Assembly: GCF_044372965.1 (NCBI RefSeq)
Contig: NZ_JBILQX010000003.1
Location: 1-64,000 of the forward strand
Length of the DNA: 64,000 nucleotides
Reading direction: 5' to 3'
From: Elstera sp044372965
Lineage (GTDB): Bacteria > Pseudomonadota > Alphaproteobacteria > Elsterales > Elsteraceae
Of this stretch, positions 52,028 to 60,304 are shown one piece after another; the first letter of the stretch is position 1, and the number at the start of each line of letters is the position of its first letter. The notes under the pieces are model-generated. The model did no database searches, was not told the DNA's origin, and saw only the letters and a list, made by a program, of their open reading frames with translations. A program made the position numbers and the translations under genes.

Positions 52028-52867
52028 ATGGTGGCAACAGCTTATGAGGCGCGCATTCTGCGGGCCGTCGATCATCTCTGGGCGAACCTAGATGCGCCCT
52101 TGGATTTGGACCGATTGGCGGAGGTCGCTTGCTTCTCGCCCTATCATTTCCACCGCCTCTATCGCGGGATCACCGGCGAGACGGTGGCGGAAACCGTGCG
52201 GCGGCTAAGGCTGCACCGGGCGGCGGGCGCGCTCTTGGCCTCCGAACGCCCGATTGCCGAGATTGCAGCGACGGCGGGATATGGCAGCCAAGCGGCGTTT
52301 ACCCGCGCCTTTGCCGCCTCCTATGGGGCTGGGCCGGGCCTCTATCGTCAGTCGGCGGCTTCAGCTCATCAATTGGAGGAAAAAATGGTTCCGGTCGAAA
52401 CTCTGTATCTACCGGCCTTACCGTGCCTCGCCTTAGCGCATGTTGGGCCAGAGCAGCACATCGATAAGGCCTTCGAAACGCTGGCGCTTCACGCCGCCCC
52501 GCGGGGGTTGATGACGGAGACGACGCGATTTTTCGCCGTCTATTACGATGATCCCACGCTGGTGCCCGCCGAAGCGTTGCGGTCGCACGCTTGCCTCACG
52601 GTGCCGCCCGATACAAGGGCCGAGCCGCCGCTGGAAAGGCTCACGGTCGGCGGTCGGCGCTATGCGGTGGCGCGCTTTATCGGCCCCTATGCCGAATTGG
52701 AGCGCGCCTATCACTGGCTCTATAGCACCTGGTTGCCGCAGCAGGGGGTCGAGCCGGGCGATGCGCCGTGTTTGGAGGAATATCTGAATGATCCCAAACA
52801 GGTGCCGCCTGCCGAGTTGGAAACCCTCATTTACATCCCCCTAGCCGAAGCGGGTCTTCAACCATGA
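52028..52867 (+). CDS. AraC-type regulator fused to a GyrI-like ligand-binding domain (copy 1)
   Basis: This 279-residue protein has an N-terminal AraC DNA-binding domain of two helix-turn-helix units (LDRLAEVACFSPYHFHRLYRGITGETVAETVRRLRLHRAA outlined by residues 23-65; AEIAATAGYGSQAAFTRAF). A C-terminal GyrI/SoxS-like effector domain follows (about 120-279; GPYAELERAYHWLYSTWLP). It probably senses small molecules, as in the Rob/GyrI-like family. It is followed by a tandem duplicate overlapping by 4 bp. Confidence 0.88.
   Translation: MVATAYEARILRAVDHLWANLDAPLDLDRLAEVACFSPYHFHRLYRGITGETVAETVRRLRLHRAAGALLASERPIAEIAATAGYGSQAAFTRAFAASYGAGPGLYRQSAASAHQLEEKMVPVETLYLPALPCLALAHVGPEQHIDKAFETLALHAAPRGLMTETTRFFAVYYDDPTLVPAEALRSHACLTVPPDTRAEPPLERLTVGGRRYAVARFIGPYAELERAYHWLYSTWLPQQGVEPGDAPCLEEYLNDPKQVPPAELETLIYIPLAEAGLQP
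52043..52227 (+). repeat. Tandem gene-duplication repeat, first unit
   Basis: This stretch is repeated at 52879-53063 (offset 836 bp). By hand count about 22 of 185 positions differ (roughly 88% identical). It covers the first helix-turn-helix part of the AraC domain. Confidence 0.85.
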
Positions 52868-53688
52868 GCCTGCCGCCTTACGAAGCGCGCATTCTGCGGG
52901 TCGTCGATCATCTCTGGGCCAATCTCGATGCGCCCTTGGATCTGGACCGGCTGGCGAAAATCGCTTGCTTCTCACCCTATCATTTTCACCGGCTCTATCG
53001 CGGGATCACCGGCGAGACGGTGGCGGAAACGGTGCGGCGATTGCGTTTGCACCGGGCGGCGGGGCAACTCGCGCAGTCCGACCAGCCGATTGCCGATATC
53101 GCCAACCGCGCCGGGTATGGCAGCCAAGCCGCCTTCACCCGCAGTTTTTCCGCCGATTACGGCACCCCGCCGGGGCTTTACCGCCTGAGAACAACCTCTC
53201 CCAATGCTATGGAGGATAAGATGCTACCCATTGATTTCGTAACCCTGACCGATCTGCCCTGTGTCGCCGTGGCCCATCGCGGCCCGTATATGGAGATCGG
53301 CAAAGCCTTCGAGCAGGTCTCGATCTACGCGGGCACGCGCGGGCTTATCGGGCCGGAAACACGCATGTTCGGGGTTTATTACGACGATCCCAATGCCGTG
53401 CCTGCCGCCGACTTGCGCTCGGAGGCCTGCCTTACCGTCCCGCCCGGCACCGACATCGCCGCGCCCGCCCACGCGCTCACCATCGCGGGCGGACGTTATG
53501 TGACGGCGCTGCACACCGGCCCCTATGCCGAACTCGAAAAAGCCTATCAGTGGCTGTTCGGCGCCTGGCTACCGACCAGCGGCCACGAGCCCGATGATCG
53601 GCCCAGCTTGGAAGAATATCTCAACGACCCCCGCACGCTACCGCCGACCGAGTGGCAGACGTTGATTTACATTCCGTTGAAGGGGTAA
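52864..53688 (+). CDS. AraC-type regulator fused to a GyrI-like ligand-binding domain (copy 2)
   Basis: This 274-residue protein has the same architecture as copy 1. The DNA-binding halves are highly similar, while the effector halves have diverged (here TGPYAELEKAYQWLFGAWLP). It probably shares DNA targets with copy 1 but responds to a different ligand. The start ATG overlaps the stop of copy 1 (ATGA), so translation is likely coupled. Confidence 0.88.
   Translation: MSLPPYEARILRVVDHLWANLDAPLDLDRLAKIACFSPYHFHRLYRGITGETVAETVRRLRLHRAAGQLAQSDQPIADIANRAGYGSQAAFTRSFSADYGTPPGLYRLRTTSPNAMEDKMLPIDFVTLTDLPCVAVAHRGPYMEIGKAFEQVSIYAGTRGLIGPETRMFGVYYDDPNAVPAADLRSEACLTVPPGTDIAAPAHALTIAGGRYVTALHTGPYAELEKAYQWLFGAWLPTSGHEPDDRPSLEEYLNDPRTLPPTEWQTLIYIPLKG
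52879..53063 (+). repeat. Tandem gene-duplication repeat, second unit
   Basis: This is the second copy of the repeat at 52043-52227, inside the second AraC-GyrI gene. Confidence 0.85.
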
Positions 53689-53693
53689 GCCGC

Positions 53694-54572
53694 TTACCGA
53701 ACGGGCGGAACCGGCTGCCCCTTCACCGAAACCGCGACCTTAAACAGCGATCCCGCGAGGGGTTCGGCGGCTTGTTCGGCTTCCGTTAGCCCCTCGCAGG
53801 CGCTGGTGATATAGAGAGTTTGCAGGTCCGCGCCGCCGAAAGCCACCATCGTGCAGCGGCTCACCGGCAGGCGGATTTCTTCCAGAATATCGCCTGCGGG
53901 GCTGAAGCGCAGCACGCGACCCCCGGCGAATTGGGCGCTCCAGTAGCAACCTTCCGCATCCATCGCCGCGCCATCGGGCCGTCCGCCCTCAGGCGGAAGG
54001 GTGGCGAAGACCGTTCGCGCGCCGATCTGGCCGCTCGCCGGGTCCATCGGGTAGGTGTAGATCGCATGCGCGCGCGTGTCGGAATGATACATCCGGGTGC
54101 CATCGGGCGACCAGGCGAGGCCGTTGGAGACCATCACGTCGCTCGCGCGGGATTCAAGGCCCATTTCGGTCAGGCAATAAAGCTCCGCACTGCGTTCGGT
54201 GCGCGGCTCGTGCATCGTGCCGACCCAGAAACGGCCCTGCGGATCGGTTTTGCCGTCGTTGAAACGGTAGGTTTTTGGATCATAGGGGGCGGCGGCAATC
54301 GCGCTTTGCTCCCCTGTTGCGGGATCAAAACGAACTAAGCCCGAGCGCAAGGCCAGCAGCAGCGCCCCATCGGCCCGCACGGCGACACACCCAAGGGCTT
54401 CATTGAAATCCCATTGTGCAACCGCCCCCGTCGCTGGGGTGAGCTGAAACAGGCTTGGCCCATTAATATCCACCCACCACAGGCAGGCGCGCGCCGCATC
54501 CCACACCGGCGATTCCCCGGTTTTGCAGCGCTGTTGCACATTAAGTTCGACCGGCCCCACAAGTTTCGACAT
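53694..54572 (-). CDS. SMP-30/gluconolactonase family protein
   Basis: This 292-residue six-bladed propeller hydrolase has metal-site motifs GESPVWD (glutamate), FNDGKTDPQGRFWVGT (asparagine), SNGLAWSPDG and the catalytic aspartate in RPDGAAMDAEG. It likely hydrolyses a sugar lactone such as gluconolactone or arabinolactone. No sugar-catabolism genes are adjacent, so the substrate is not predicted. It converges on the second AraC gene. Confidence 0.9.
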   Translation of the reverse strand: MSKLVGPVELNVQQRCKTGESPVWDAARACLWWVDINGPSLFQLTPATGAVAQWDFNEALGCVAVRADGALLLALRSGLVRFDPATGEQSAIAAAPYDPKTYRFNDGKTDPQGRFWVGTMHEPRTERSAELYCLTEMGLESRASDVMVSNGLAWSPDGTRMYHSDTRAHAIYTYPMDPASGQIGARTVFATLPPEGGRPDGAAMDAEGCYWSAQFAGGRVLRFSPAGDILEEIRLPVSRCTMVAFGGADLQTLYITSACEGLTEAEQAAEPLAGSLFKVAVSVKGQPVPPVR

Positions 54573-54705
54573 AATTTGCTCCTAAGAAAGCCCCGCCCGG
54601 AAGCCCTTCTAGCGGGTTTCATCCGCCTTGTCTCTTGACCGCTTTCCGGGGCCGTGGCACACCGCGCAACGCCTTTCCCCCTGCCAGAATCGGACGCCGA
54701 TTTCC

Positions 54706-55284
54706 ATGCTGCGCCGCCTTTACGATTGGGTTATCGCCAAAGCGGGCACGCCCCAGGCCACTTGGGCGCTCGCCCTGGTGTCGTTCGTCGAAAGCTCCTT
54801 CTTTCCCATTCCGCCCGATGTGATGCTGGTGCCCATGTGCCTCGCCAATCGGCGGCGGGCGCTGTTTTACGCGGCGGTCTGTACGCTGGCCTCGGTTGCG
54901 GGCGGGTTTCTGGGCTATGCCATCGGCTATTACCTGTGGGAAGCGATTGGCTCCTGGGTGATTCAGAGCTATGGGCTTGGCGCGAAATTCGACGAGTTCC
55001 AAAAAGCCTTCGCCGAGTATGGCTGGTGGATCATCGTTATTAAGGGCATGACGCCGATTCCCTATAAGCTGATTACGATTGCCTCGGGCGTCGCGCATTT
55101 CCCGCTGCTGGCCTTTGCGTTCGCCTCAATCCTGTCGCGGGCGATGCGGTTTTTTCTGATTGCCGGGCTGCTCTATTTCTTCGGCGAGCCGATCCGCGCC
55201 TTTATCGAGAAATATCTGACGCTGCTGACAAGTGTTTTCGCGGTGCTGTTAGTCGGCGGTTTTGTCGCGTTGCGGTATTTGTAG
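54706..55284 (+). CDS. DedA-family membrane protein (YqaA-like)
   Basis: This 192-residue membrane protein has the DedA signature region SFVESSFFPIPPDVMLVPMC near residue 25, four to five hydrophobic segments, and KGMTPIPYKLITIASGVA. DedA proteins are linked to membrane homeostasis and lipid transport. ATG 54706 is chosen over an upstream in-frame start. Confidence 0.9.
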   Translation: MLRRLYDWVIAKAGTPQATWALALVSFVESSFFPIPPDVMLVPMCLANRRRALFYAAVCTLASVAGGFLGYAIGYYLWEAIGSWVIQSYGLGAKFDEFQKAFAEYGWWIIVIKGMTPIPYKLITIASGVAHFPLLAFAFASILSRAMRFFLIAGLLYFFGEPIRAFIEKYLTLLTSVFAVLLVGGFVALRYL

Positions 55285-55333
55285 GGGCAATTGGCGGCTG
55301 AGTGAAAGACGCGGTCGGAGTGAGGGGGAAATT

Positions 55334-55853
55334 ATGCCAAACAATTCACGTTTTTCGCCGCCGTCACGCTTGAAGCGCGCATTTGCGATACTGGGTATTG
55401 TTGCGTCAACAATATATGTTTTGGCTTTTTTTACCTGGCCCTTGCTAATTTTGCTATTTTTTGGGTCTTCAGCTTCTCTTGATGAGTCCGATTATTTGCC
55501 CCCCCTCCGAGGAGAAAGTGATCTCGAGTGATTTGCTGCTGAATCAATATTTGGAAAATATTAACCAAATCAGAACTGCGTTTCGTTTCAATGATGTGGA
55601 CGCAAAACTTGTCTGTTCAGCCTCTCACCGTGTGTTTCCCGATCGGAAAGATATTGAGATACCTTGGAACATAAAAGATGCAATTGAGCGGCAATTTGTA
55701 AATTTTCTTCTTTTCTATGATGAAAACGATAAATTCCTCGTGGCACTCAAAGCGGAATACCGTGTTTGGCCGCCGAATGACGTTCATAAACTCGGAAATT
55801 GCACCGATTTGTTAATTGCAAAGCGCCTCCCCCCGAGTCCCCTCGTCGATTAG
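55334..55853 (+). pseudogene. Frameshifted membrane-anchored hypothetical protein
   Basis: Two overlapping frames join into one 172-residue protein if one C is removed from the C7 run near 55499-55505. The N-terminal part (MPNNSRFSPPSRLKRAFAIL and on) has a transmembrane stretch (about residues 16-44), and the second frame continues SEEKVISSDLLLNQYLENI to a stop at 55853. Base composition is AT-rich and unlike its neighbours, consistent with transfer. I recognise no family. GGGGG near the start could serve as a ribosome site. Whether the frameshift is real, an error or a slippage switch is open. Confidence 0.55.
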
Positions 55854-55863
55854 GACCTGCCCC

Positions 55864-56127
55864 CTAAACCTTGAGCGCCCCCGCCAGAAGGGCGACCAGC
55901 CCCGCCGGTTCCGGGGTTTTGGCGGCTTGTTCGGCGAAATCTGGTAAGGAGGCGGGGAGCATGCCCAGGGACGGCAGCGAGAGGCTCGGCTGCAGATAGT
56001 CCGGCAACAGCACCCCGAAAGCCGCCGCCACCGCTGCGGTTGCGCCGCCAAAGCTGGGAATCAGATTGACGGGCCGCCCCGCCCATCCTCCCCGCCGGGC
56101 AATTGGGTGGCCGATATCGTTGCGCAT
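55864..56127 (-). CDS. Small hypothetical protein
   Basis: This possible 87-residue protein (MRNDIGHPIARRGG ...) follows the diguanylate cyclase gene on the same strand with a 19-bp gap. It is rich in Ala, Leu and Pro with a hydrophobic middle and ends TPEPAGLVALLAGALKV. No family is recognised, and the ribosome site is weak. It could be chance coding in a high-GC stretch. Confidence 0.35.
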   Translation of the reverse strand: MRNDIGHPIARRGGWAGRPVNLIPSFGGATAAVAAAFGVLLPDYLQPSLSLPSLGMLPASLPDFAEQAAKTPEPAGLVALLAGALKV

Positions 56128-56146
56128 CGGGTCTTGTCCGTCGCAT

Positions 56147-57439
56147 TCACCCCCGTTCAAGCCGATCGCGTCCGGCGGCTTTTGCTCGGTAGAGGGCTTC
56201 GTCGGCGCGGTTGAGTAGGAATTCCGCCATGTTTTCGGCATCGCCATAGTCGGCGACCCCAATAACACCGCCGCTAAAGCTGACCATGCGCGGGGCGGTG
56301 GCCCCAGCGATCTCCGGTAACAGCCCCCCGCACGCCCGCTTACAACTGGCGCGCGACGCATCCAACACCCCAATCGCCGCGTTAACATCTGCACCGGGGA
56401 GCAGAATGGCAAATTCCTCGCCGCCAATACGGCCAATATAATCTTCCCGGCGCAGCGAGGTTTGCAGGTGGTTGGCGAGCCGCTTTAGAACTCGGTCGCC
56501 CGTGAGATGACCGAAGGTATCGTTTATGGACTTAAAATGGTCCACATCGATAATGGCTAGGCTCAACGGTCGCTGCGTGCGCTGGGCGCTGGCAAGCGCC
56601 TGTTCGAGTTCGAGCAGGAAGGCGCGCCGGTTCGGCAAGCCCGTTAGATGGTCGCGGTGGACGAGATGATCCAACTCTTCCAATCGCGTTAGCACCGCAT
56701 CAATGCGCCCGAGCAGTTCGTTTGCGCGGATGGGTTTGGATAAAAACCCGTCGGCCCCGCAGCGTAAGGCTTGGATTTGGGCCATCGAGTCGGTTTCGCC
56801 GGAGAGAAAGAGAATCGGTAAGGTCGTGAAGGTCGGGAACTGGCGGATAATCGCTGCCAATTCCGCGCCGGAAACCTGCGGTAGATTTAAATCGAGAATC
56901 AGCGCCGCCGGGCGGAAGCTAGCGAGGGCTTCCAACAGTTGCATGGGATCTTCCACATGTTTGACCTGATAGCCCTTTTGGCCGAGGTATCCCGAAACCA
57001 ACCGCGCCATTGAAGCGTCATCCTCGACGATCATCAGCCGCCGTAAGGACCGTTCGGCGGTCCCGTGGCGGATGGCAACCCGCATCAGGCGGTCAACCTC
57101 GTCGATTTGATAGGGACGCGCAAGGAAGCCTAAGCCGCCCGCGCGCAAGGCCGCGATGCGGTCGGCGACGGTCTCGGACGCCGTGGTAAAGATCGTCGGC
57201 GGTTGCCCCGATGGAAGCGGCGCGCTCTCCGACCCAATCCGGGGGGGCAATTCTCGAAAAATGGCGATGGGCGGTTTTTCGGTTGCGGGCAGGGCGGACC
57301 CCGGATCGGGCAGCATGACGCACTGATACCCAATATCTTTCAGAACCCGGCGCAGCGCCTCGTCGGCGCCATAGATGCAGACGGTCGGGCGGGGCGGGTG
57401 TTCTTCCGCAGGGGCGCGATAGAGTTGGGATGCTGGCAT
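56147..57439 (-). CDS. Diguanylate cyclase with two receiver-like domains (PleD type)
   Basis: This 430-residue protein has a degenerate receiver (residues 20-125) without the phospho-acceptor aspartate, a normal receiver (about 135-250; MIVEDDASMARL, LILDLNLPQVSG, LSKPI), and a GGDEF domain with GGEEF. An inhibitory I-site RRED lies exactly five residues before GGEEF, so product feedback inhibition is expected. It makes cyclic di-GMP. ATG 57439 is chosen over an upstream TTG. It is divergent from a PilZ-like gene, suggesting a local circuit. Confidence 0.88.
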   Translation of the reverse strand: MPASQLYRAPAEEHPPRPTVCIYGADEALRRVLKDIGYQCVMLPDPGSALPATEKPPIAIFRELPPRIGSESAPLPSGQPPTIFTTASETVADRIAALRAGGLGFLARPYQIDEVDRLMRVAIRHGTAERSLRRLMIVEDDASMARLVSGYLGQKGYQVKHVEDPMQLLEALASFRPAALILDLNLPQVSGAELAAIIRQFPTFTTLPILFLSGETDSMAQIQALRCGADGFLSKPIRANELLGRIDAVLTRLEELDHLVHRDHLTGLPNRRAFLLELEQALASAQRTQRPLSLAIIDVDHFKSINDTFGHLTGDRVLKRLANHLQTSLRREDYIGRIGGEEFAILLPGADVNAAIGVLDASRASCKRACGGLLPEIAGATAPRMVSFSGGVIGVADYGDAENMAEFLLNRADEALYRAKAAGRDRLERG

Positions 57440-57480
57440 AGCGGTAGGTCTCGGCTGTGATGCTGGATAGGCCGTTAGGA

Positions 57481-57495
57481 CCAATTTTCATGCCA
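57481..57495 (-). promoter_or_regulatory. Sigma-54-like promoter upstream of the diguanylate cyclase
   Basis: Read on the minus strand: TGGCAT-N5-TTGG with the GG-GG elements 12 bp apart. The -24 half is good and the -12 half has GG instead of GC. Transcription would start near 57470, about 30 bp before the ATG. Confidence 0.4.
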
Positions 57496-57558
57496 AGGTC
57501 GACAGCGGAAAATGCCGTTGGTTTTTTGCAATATGGGCGGCAACGCCCAGAAATTAGG

Positions 57559-57571
57559 TTGCAGACTGCAA
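57559..57571. promoter_or_regulatory. TTGC-N5-GCAA palindrome, candidate enhancer
   Basis: TTGCAGACTGCAA lies between the two divergent sigma-54-like promoters. The same 4-5-4 form occurs at 62771-62783 in the exopolysaccharide promoter region. Confidence 0.45.
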
Positions 57572-57620
57572 ATTCAAACGCAAAACGCGACGTCAAAATC
57601 AGAATTTGTCAGAAAAACCC

Positions 57621-57636
57621 TTGGCATAAGTTTTGA
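57621..57636 (+). promoter_or_regulatory. Sigma-54-like promoter upstream of the PilZ-like gene
   Basis: TTGGCAT-N5-TTGA, with correct 12-bp spacing between GG and GA. The -24 half is strong, the -12 half has GA instead of GC. Transcription would start near 57648, about 50 bp before the ATG. Confidence 0.45.
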
Positions 57637-57698
57637 AATTAGAGCGGGCACCGACAGCGATACCCCGCGCTCACGGGAGCGCCGGATAGGAGGAAAAA

Positions 57699-58055
57699 AT
57701 GATGACAACAGTCGCACACAGCCGTCGCCGCTATGGTGGTCCGGCGCGCGCTCCCCATCAACGCCATGATAAGCGCTATACCAATCCTGCACTCAAAGTT
57801 GTTGTATGCGGGACGGTTCACGTGGCTGTGGATTGGGGATTGGGGGGCTTTCGGTTGGCGCCGTTTCTCTCCCTGTTGCCGCTCGGCACCCAGCTCGATG
57901 GCGTCATTCTGGATCGAAATGACGATCCGATTGCAACCTTTGTGGTCGAGTTGGTTGGGCGCGGCGGAATCGATGAGCCCGCGCGGTTCCGGTTCCAGAG
58001 TTTGCCCGATGAAACTTTCGATGTGTTGCAGGCGATGATTCTCAGCACGCGATAG
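57699..58055 (+). CDS. PilZ-like domain protein
   Basis: This 118-residue protein starts after a good GGAGG site. It contains VDWGLGGFRLAPFL, a PilZ-like (D/N)xSxxG with glycine in place of serine, and an ending (RFRFQSLPDETFDVLQAMI) similar to the closing helix of PilZ domains. The N-terminal RRRYGGPAR region may supply arginines. It could bind cyclic di-GMP made by the divergent cyclase; PilZ assignment is by eye and the motif is incomplete. It converges on the response-regulator gene with a 26-bp gap. Confidence 0.6.
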   Translation: MMTTVAHSRRRYGGPARAPHQRHDKRYTNPALKVVVCGTVHVAVDWGLGGFRLAPFLSLLPLGTQLDGVILDRNDDPIATFVVELVGRGGIDEPARFRFQSLPDETFDVLQAMILSTR

Positions 58056-58081
58056 GGTTCACCTGAAGGAAGAGGCGGCGC

Positions 58082-59506
58082 TCAGCGCGCCGCCATTTCG
58101 TCCCACGCCTGCTTTTTTCGATAAATGGTGGAGGGGGCAACCTCCAGTAAGGCTGCCGCGCGGGGAATATTGCCGTCGCAAGCGGCGATAGCCCGCTCGA
58201 TTGCGTCCTTCTCAATGCGCCAGAGCGGGCCGACGGCGATGGCGGTCGGCGCGGACGATAAAACGCCCGGATTGGAAGCGCCTGCGCTGGCGACGGGCGG
58301 GGCAATTGGCCGCGCGATCGTCAACCCTGGGGTGAGCGGCGGCGGGAGCATATCGAGGCCCACCTGCTGGCCATCGTTGAGAACAACGATGTTGCGAATG
58401 ACATTTTGCAACTGTCGCACATTACCCGGCCAGGCGTAATTTTTAATAATCGCTTCTACTTCGGGTAAGAACCCCGAAAATTCCTTAGATTCTTCTTTAG
58501 AATATTGCAGCAGAAGCGCGCGGGCGATTTCGATCACGTCATCGTCGCGGTCGCGCAAGGGCGGCAAATGAATCGGAATAACGTGAAGACGGTAATAGAG
58601 ATCTTCGCGGAAGCGCCCCTCCTCCACCTCGGTTTGCGGGTTCCGGTTGGTGGCGCAAAGAATGCGAATATCGACCTTTTCAACCTTGCTGCCGCCAACC
58701 CGGGTAAAACTGCCGGTTTGCAAGAAGCGAAGCAATTTGGTTTGCAGGTTAAGGTCCATCTCGCAGAGTTCATCGAGGAACAAGGTGCCCCCGTCGGCGC
58801 GGCTGGCGGCCCCATCCCGGTCTGCTGTTGCGCCGGTAAACGCGCCTTTGACGTGCCCGAAAACCTCCGATTCGATTAAGTCTTTGGGAATAGCCCCGCA
58901 GTTGATGGCAATGAAGGGCTTAGCGCGCCGTGGGCTGGCCCGGTGAATCGCTTCGGCGCAGACTTCCTTCCCCGTTCCCGATTCGCCCGTGATGAACACG
59001 GTTGCCTTGCTCGTGGCCGCATTTTCGATAATGCGGTAGACGGGCTGCATTGGCAGGGAGGAGCCGATGAAGCCGTGAAAACGGCTGCGCCCCATATCGT
59101 CACGGAAACTATTCACCAGCGTCCGTAAGCGGTGCTGCTCCAGCGCGTTGCGCACGGTGACAACGAGGCGCTCGGCTGAAAACGGCTTAACGATAAAATC
59201 CGCCGCCCCGGCCTGCATCGCCTCAACGGCGGTATTGATCGATCCATGCGCGGTAATGACGACGACGGCGGTCGGCAGCTCTTCTTGTTTGATCGCCCGT
59301 AAAATCTCGATTCCCGCCATATCCGGTAACTGCAAATCGAGAATCACGAGTTTCGGCAGATGGCCGCGCACATAATCCTGCGCTTCGCGGCCAAGGCTGA
59401 GATGGGTGGACGCAAATCCCGCTTTCCGCAGGAACTCGCGGTAGACATTCGCCAGCGACGGAACGTCTTCCACGAGCAAGATATCGGGGCGGTCAGTATC
59501 GTCCAT
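58082..59506 (-). CDS. Sigma-54-dependent NtrC-family response regulator
   Basis: This 474-residue activator has a receiver domain (residues 1-120; VILDLQLPDMAG with the phospho-acceptor), an AAA+ domain (about 145-375) with Walker A TGESGTGKE, the sigma-54 contact GAFTGA and Walker B GGTLFLDEL, and a Fis-type helix-turn-helix C-terminus (NIPRAAALLEVAPSTIYRKKQAW). ATG 59506 is preferred. It should activate sigma-54 promoters such as those in front of the exopolysaccharide genes. No histidine kinase gene is adjacent. Confidence 0.93.
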   Translation of the reverse strand: MDDTDRPDILLVEDVPSLANVYREFLRKAGFASTHLSLGREAQDYVRGHLPKLVILDLQLPDMAGIEILRAIKQEELPTAVVVITAHGSINTAVEAMQAGAADFIVKPFSAERLVVTVRNALEQHRLRTLVNSFRDDMGRSRFHGFIGSSLPMQPVYRIIENAATSKATVFITGESGTGKEVCAEAIHRASPRRAKPFIAINCGAIPKDLIESEVFGHVKGAFTGATADRDGAASRADGGTLFLDELCEMDLNLQTKLLRFLQTGSFTRVGGSKVEKVDIRILCATNRNPQTEVEEGRFREDLYYRLHVIPIHLPPLRDRDDDVIEIARALLLQYSKEESKEFSGFLPEVEAIIKNYAWPGNVRQLQNVIRNIVVLNDGQQVGLDMLPPPLTPGLTIARPIAPPVASAGASNPGVLSSAPTAIAVGPLWRIEKDAIERAIAACDGNIPRAAALLEVAPSTIYRKKQAWDEMAAR

Positions 59507-59594
59507 GCGTTTACGGTTATCCCCCCTGCGCGCCGTTCCGGGTAGCATAAGCGCTTATTTGCGCAAGGGTAAAGCAGAGGGTTTTAACAAGACC

Positions 59595-60293
59595 CTAATG
59601 CCCGCGCCCCGTGACGACGACTAGCACCGTGCGCAGGATAATCATTGCGTCCATGGCCAGCCAGTGCCGGGCTTTTGTGAGGGATAGGGCGTAGGCGTGG
59701 TCGTACCCCACTTTGCAGCGCGTATCTTCCACGGTTTCATCATACCCTTGGTAGACTTGCGCCAATCCGGTAATGCCAGGGCGGACGCCGTAAACCCGCT
59801 CGGAAAAGAAGGGAATAGAGTTTTCAAGGCGAGGCACGATTCCGGGCCGTTCCGGGCGCGGGCCAATCAGCGACATATCGCCCTTCAGCACGTTCAAAAG
59901 CTGCGGAATTTCGTCAAGGCGGGTTTTGCGCATAAAGCGCCCGACGCGGGTGACGCGCGGATCGTTTTTCGTGGCCCAGACCGGCCCCGTTTTGGCTTCG
60001 GCATTCACCCCCATGCTGCGGAATTTAATCATGTAAAACAGCTTGGTTTGCCGCGCCGTGCTTTCGCCGACACGCAATTGCCGAAACAGGATCGGGCCGG
60101 GGCTATCGAGCCGGATGGCGAGGGCGACAAGCGGAAGGATAGGGGCGGTGAGGGCAAGGCCGACCAAGGCCCCCATCACATCCACGAACCGTTTACCATA
60201 CCGCACACTGGCGGGCTGATGGCTGAGAACGGGCGGGGCCGTGGTGCGGTCCCAGTCGGCGGCGAGGGTTTCGAGCGTTAAATCGTCGGTCAT
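59595..60293 (-). CDS. Polyprenyl-phosphate sugar-phosphotransferase (WcaJ/ExoY-like)
   Basis: This 232-residue protein has one N-terminal membrane segment and the bacterial sugar transferase domain: YGKRFVDVMGALVGLAL, KFRSMGVNAE, TRLDEIPQLLNVLKGDMSLIGPRPERP and RPGITGLAQV. It transfers the first sugar phosphate onto the lipid carrier for repeat-unit synthesis. ATG 60293 is chosen; longer in-frame upstream sequence has no family similarity. It follows GT2 by 11 bp. Confidence 0.92.
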   Translation of the reverse strand: MTDDLTLETLAADWDRTTAPPVLSHQPASVRYGKRFVDVMGALVGLALTAPILPLVALAIRLDSPGPILFRQLRVGESTARQTKLFYMIKFRSMGVNAEAKTGPVWATKNDPRVTRVGRFMRKTRLDEIPQLLNVLKGDMSLIGPRPERPGIVPRLENSIPFFSERVYGVRPGITGLAQVYQGYDETVEDTRCKVGYDHAYALSLTKARHWLAMDAMIILRTVLVVVTGRGH

Positions 60294-60304
60294 GGGGAAA
60301 ATTC

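Noticed and set aside
55864..55920. PEP-CTERM-like ending (TPEPAGLVALLAGALKV)
   Set aside because: The hydrophobic part is too short and there is no arginine-rich tail, and no exosortase gene is in the window. It is probably chance.
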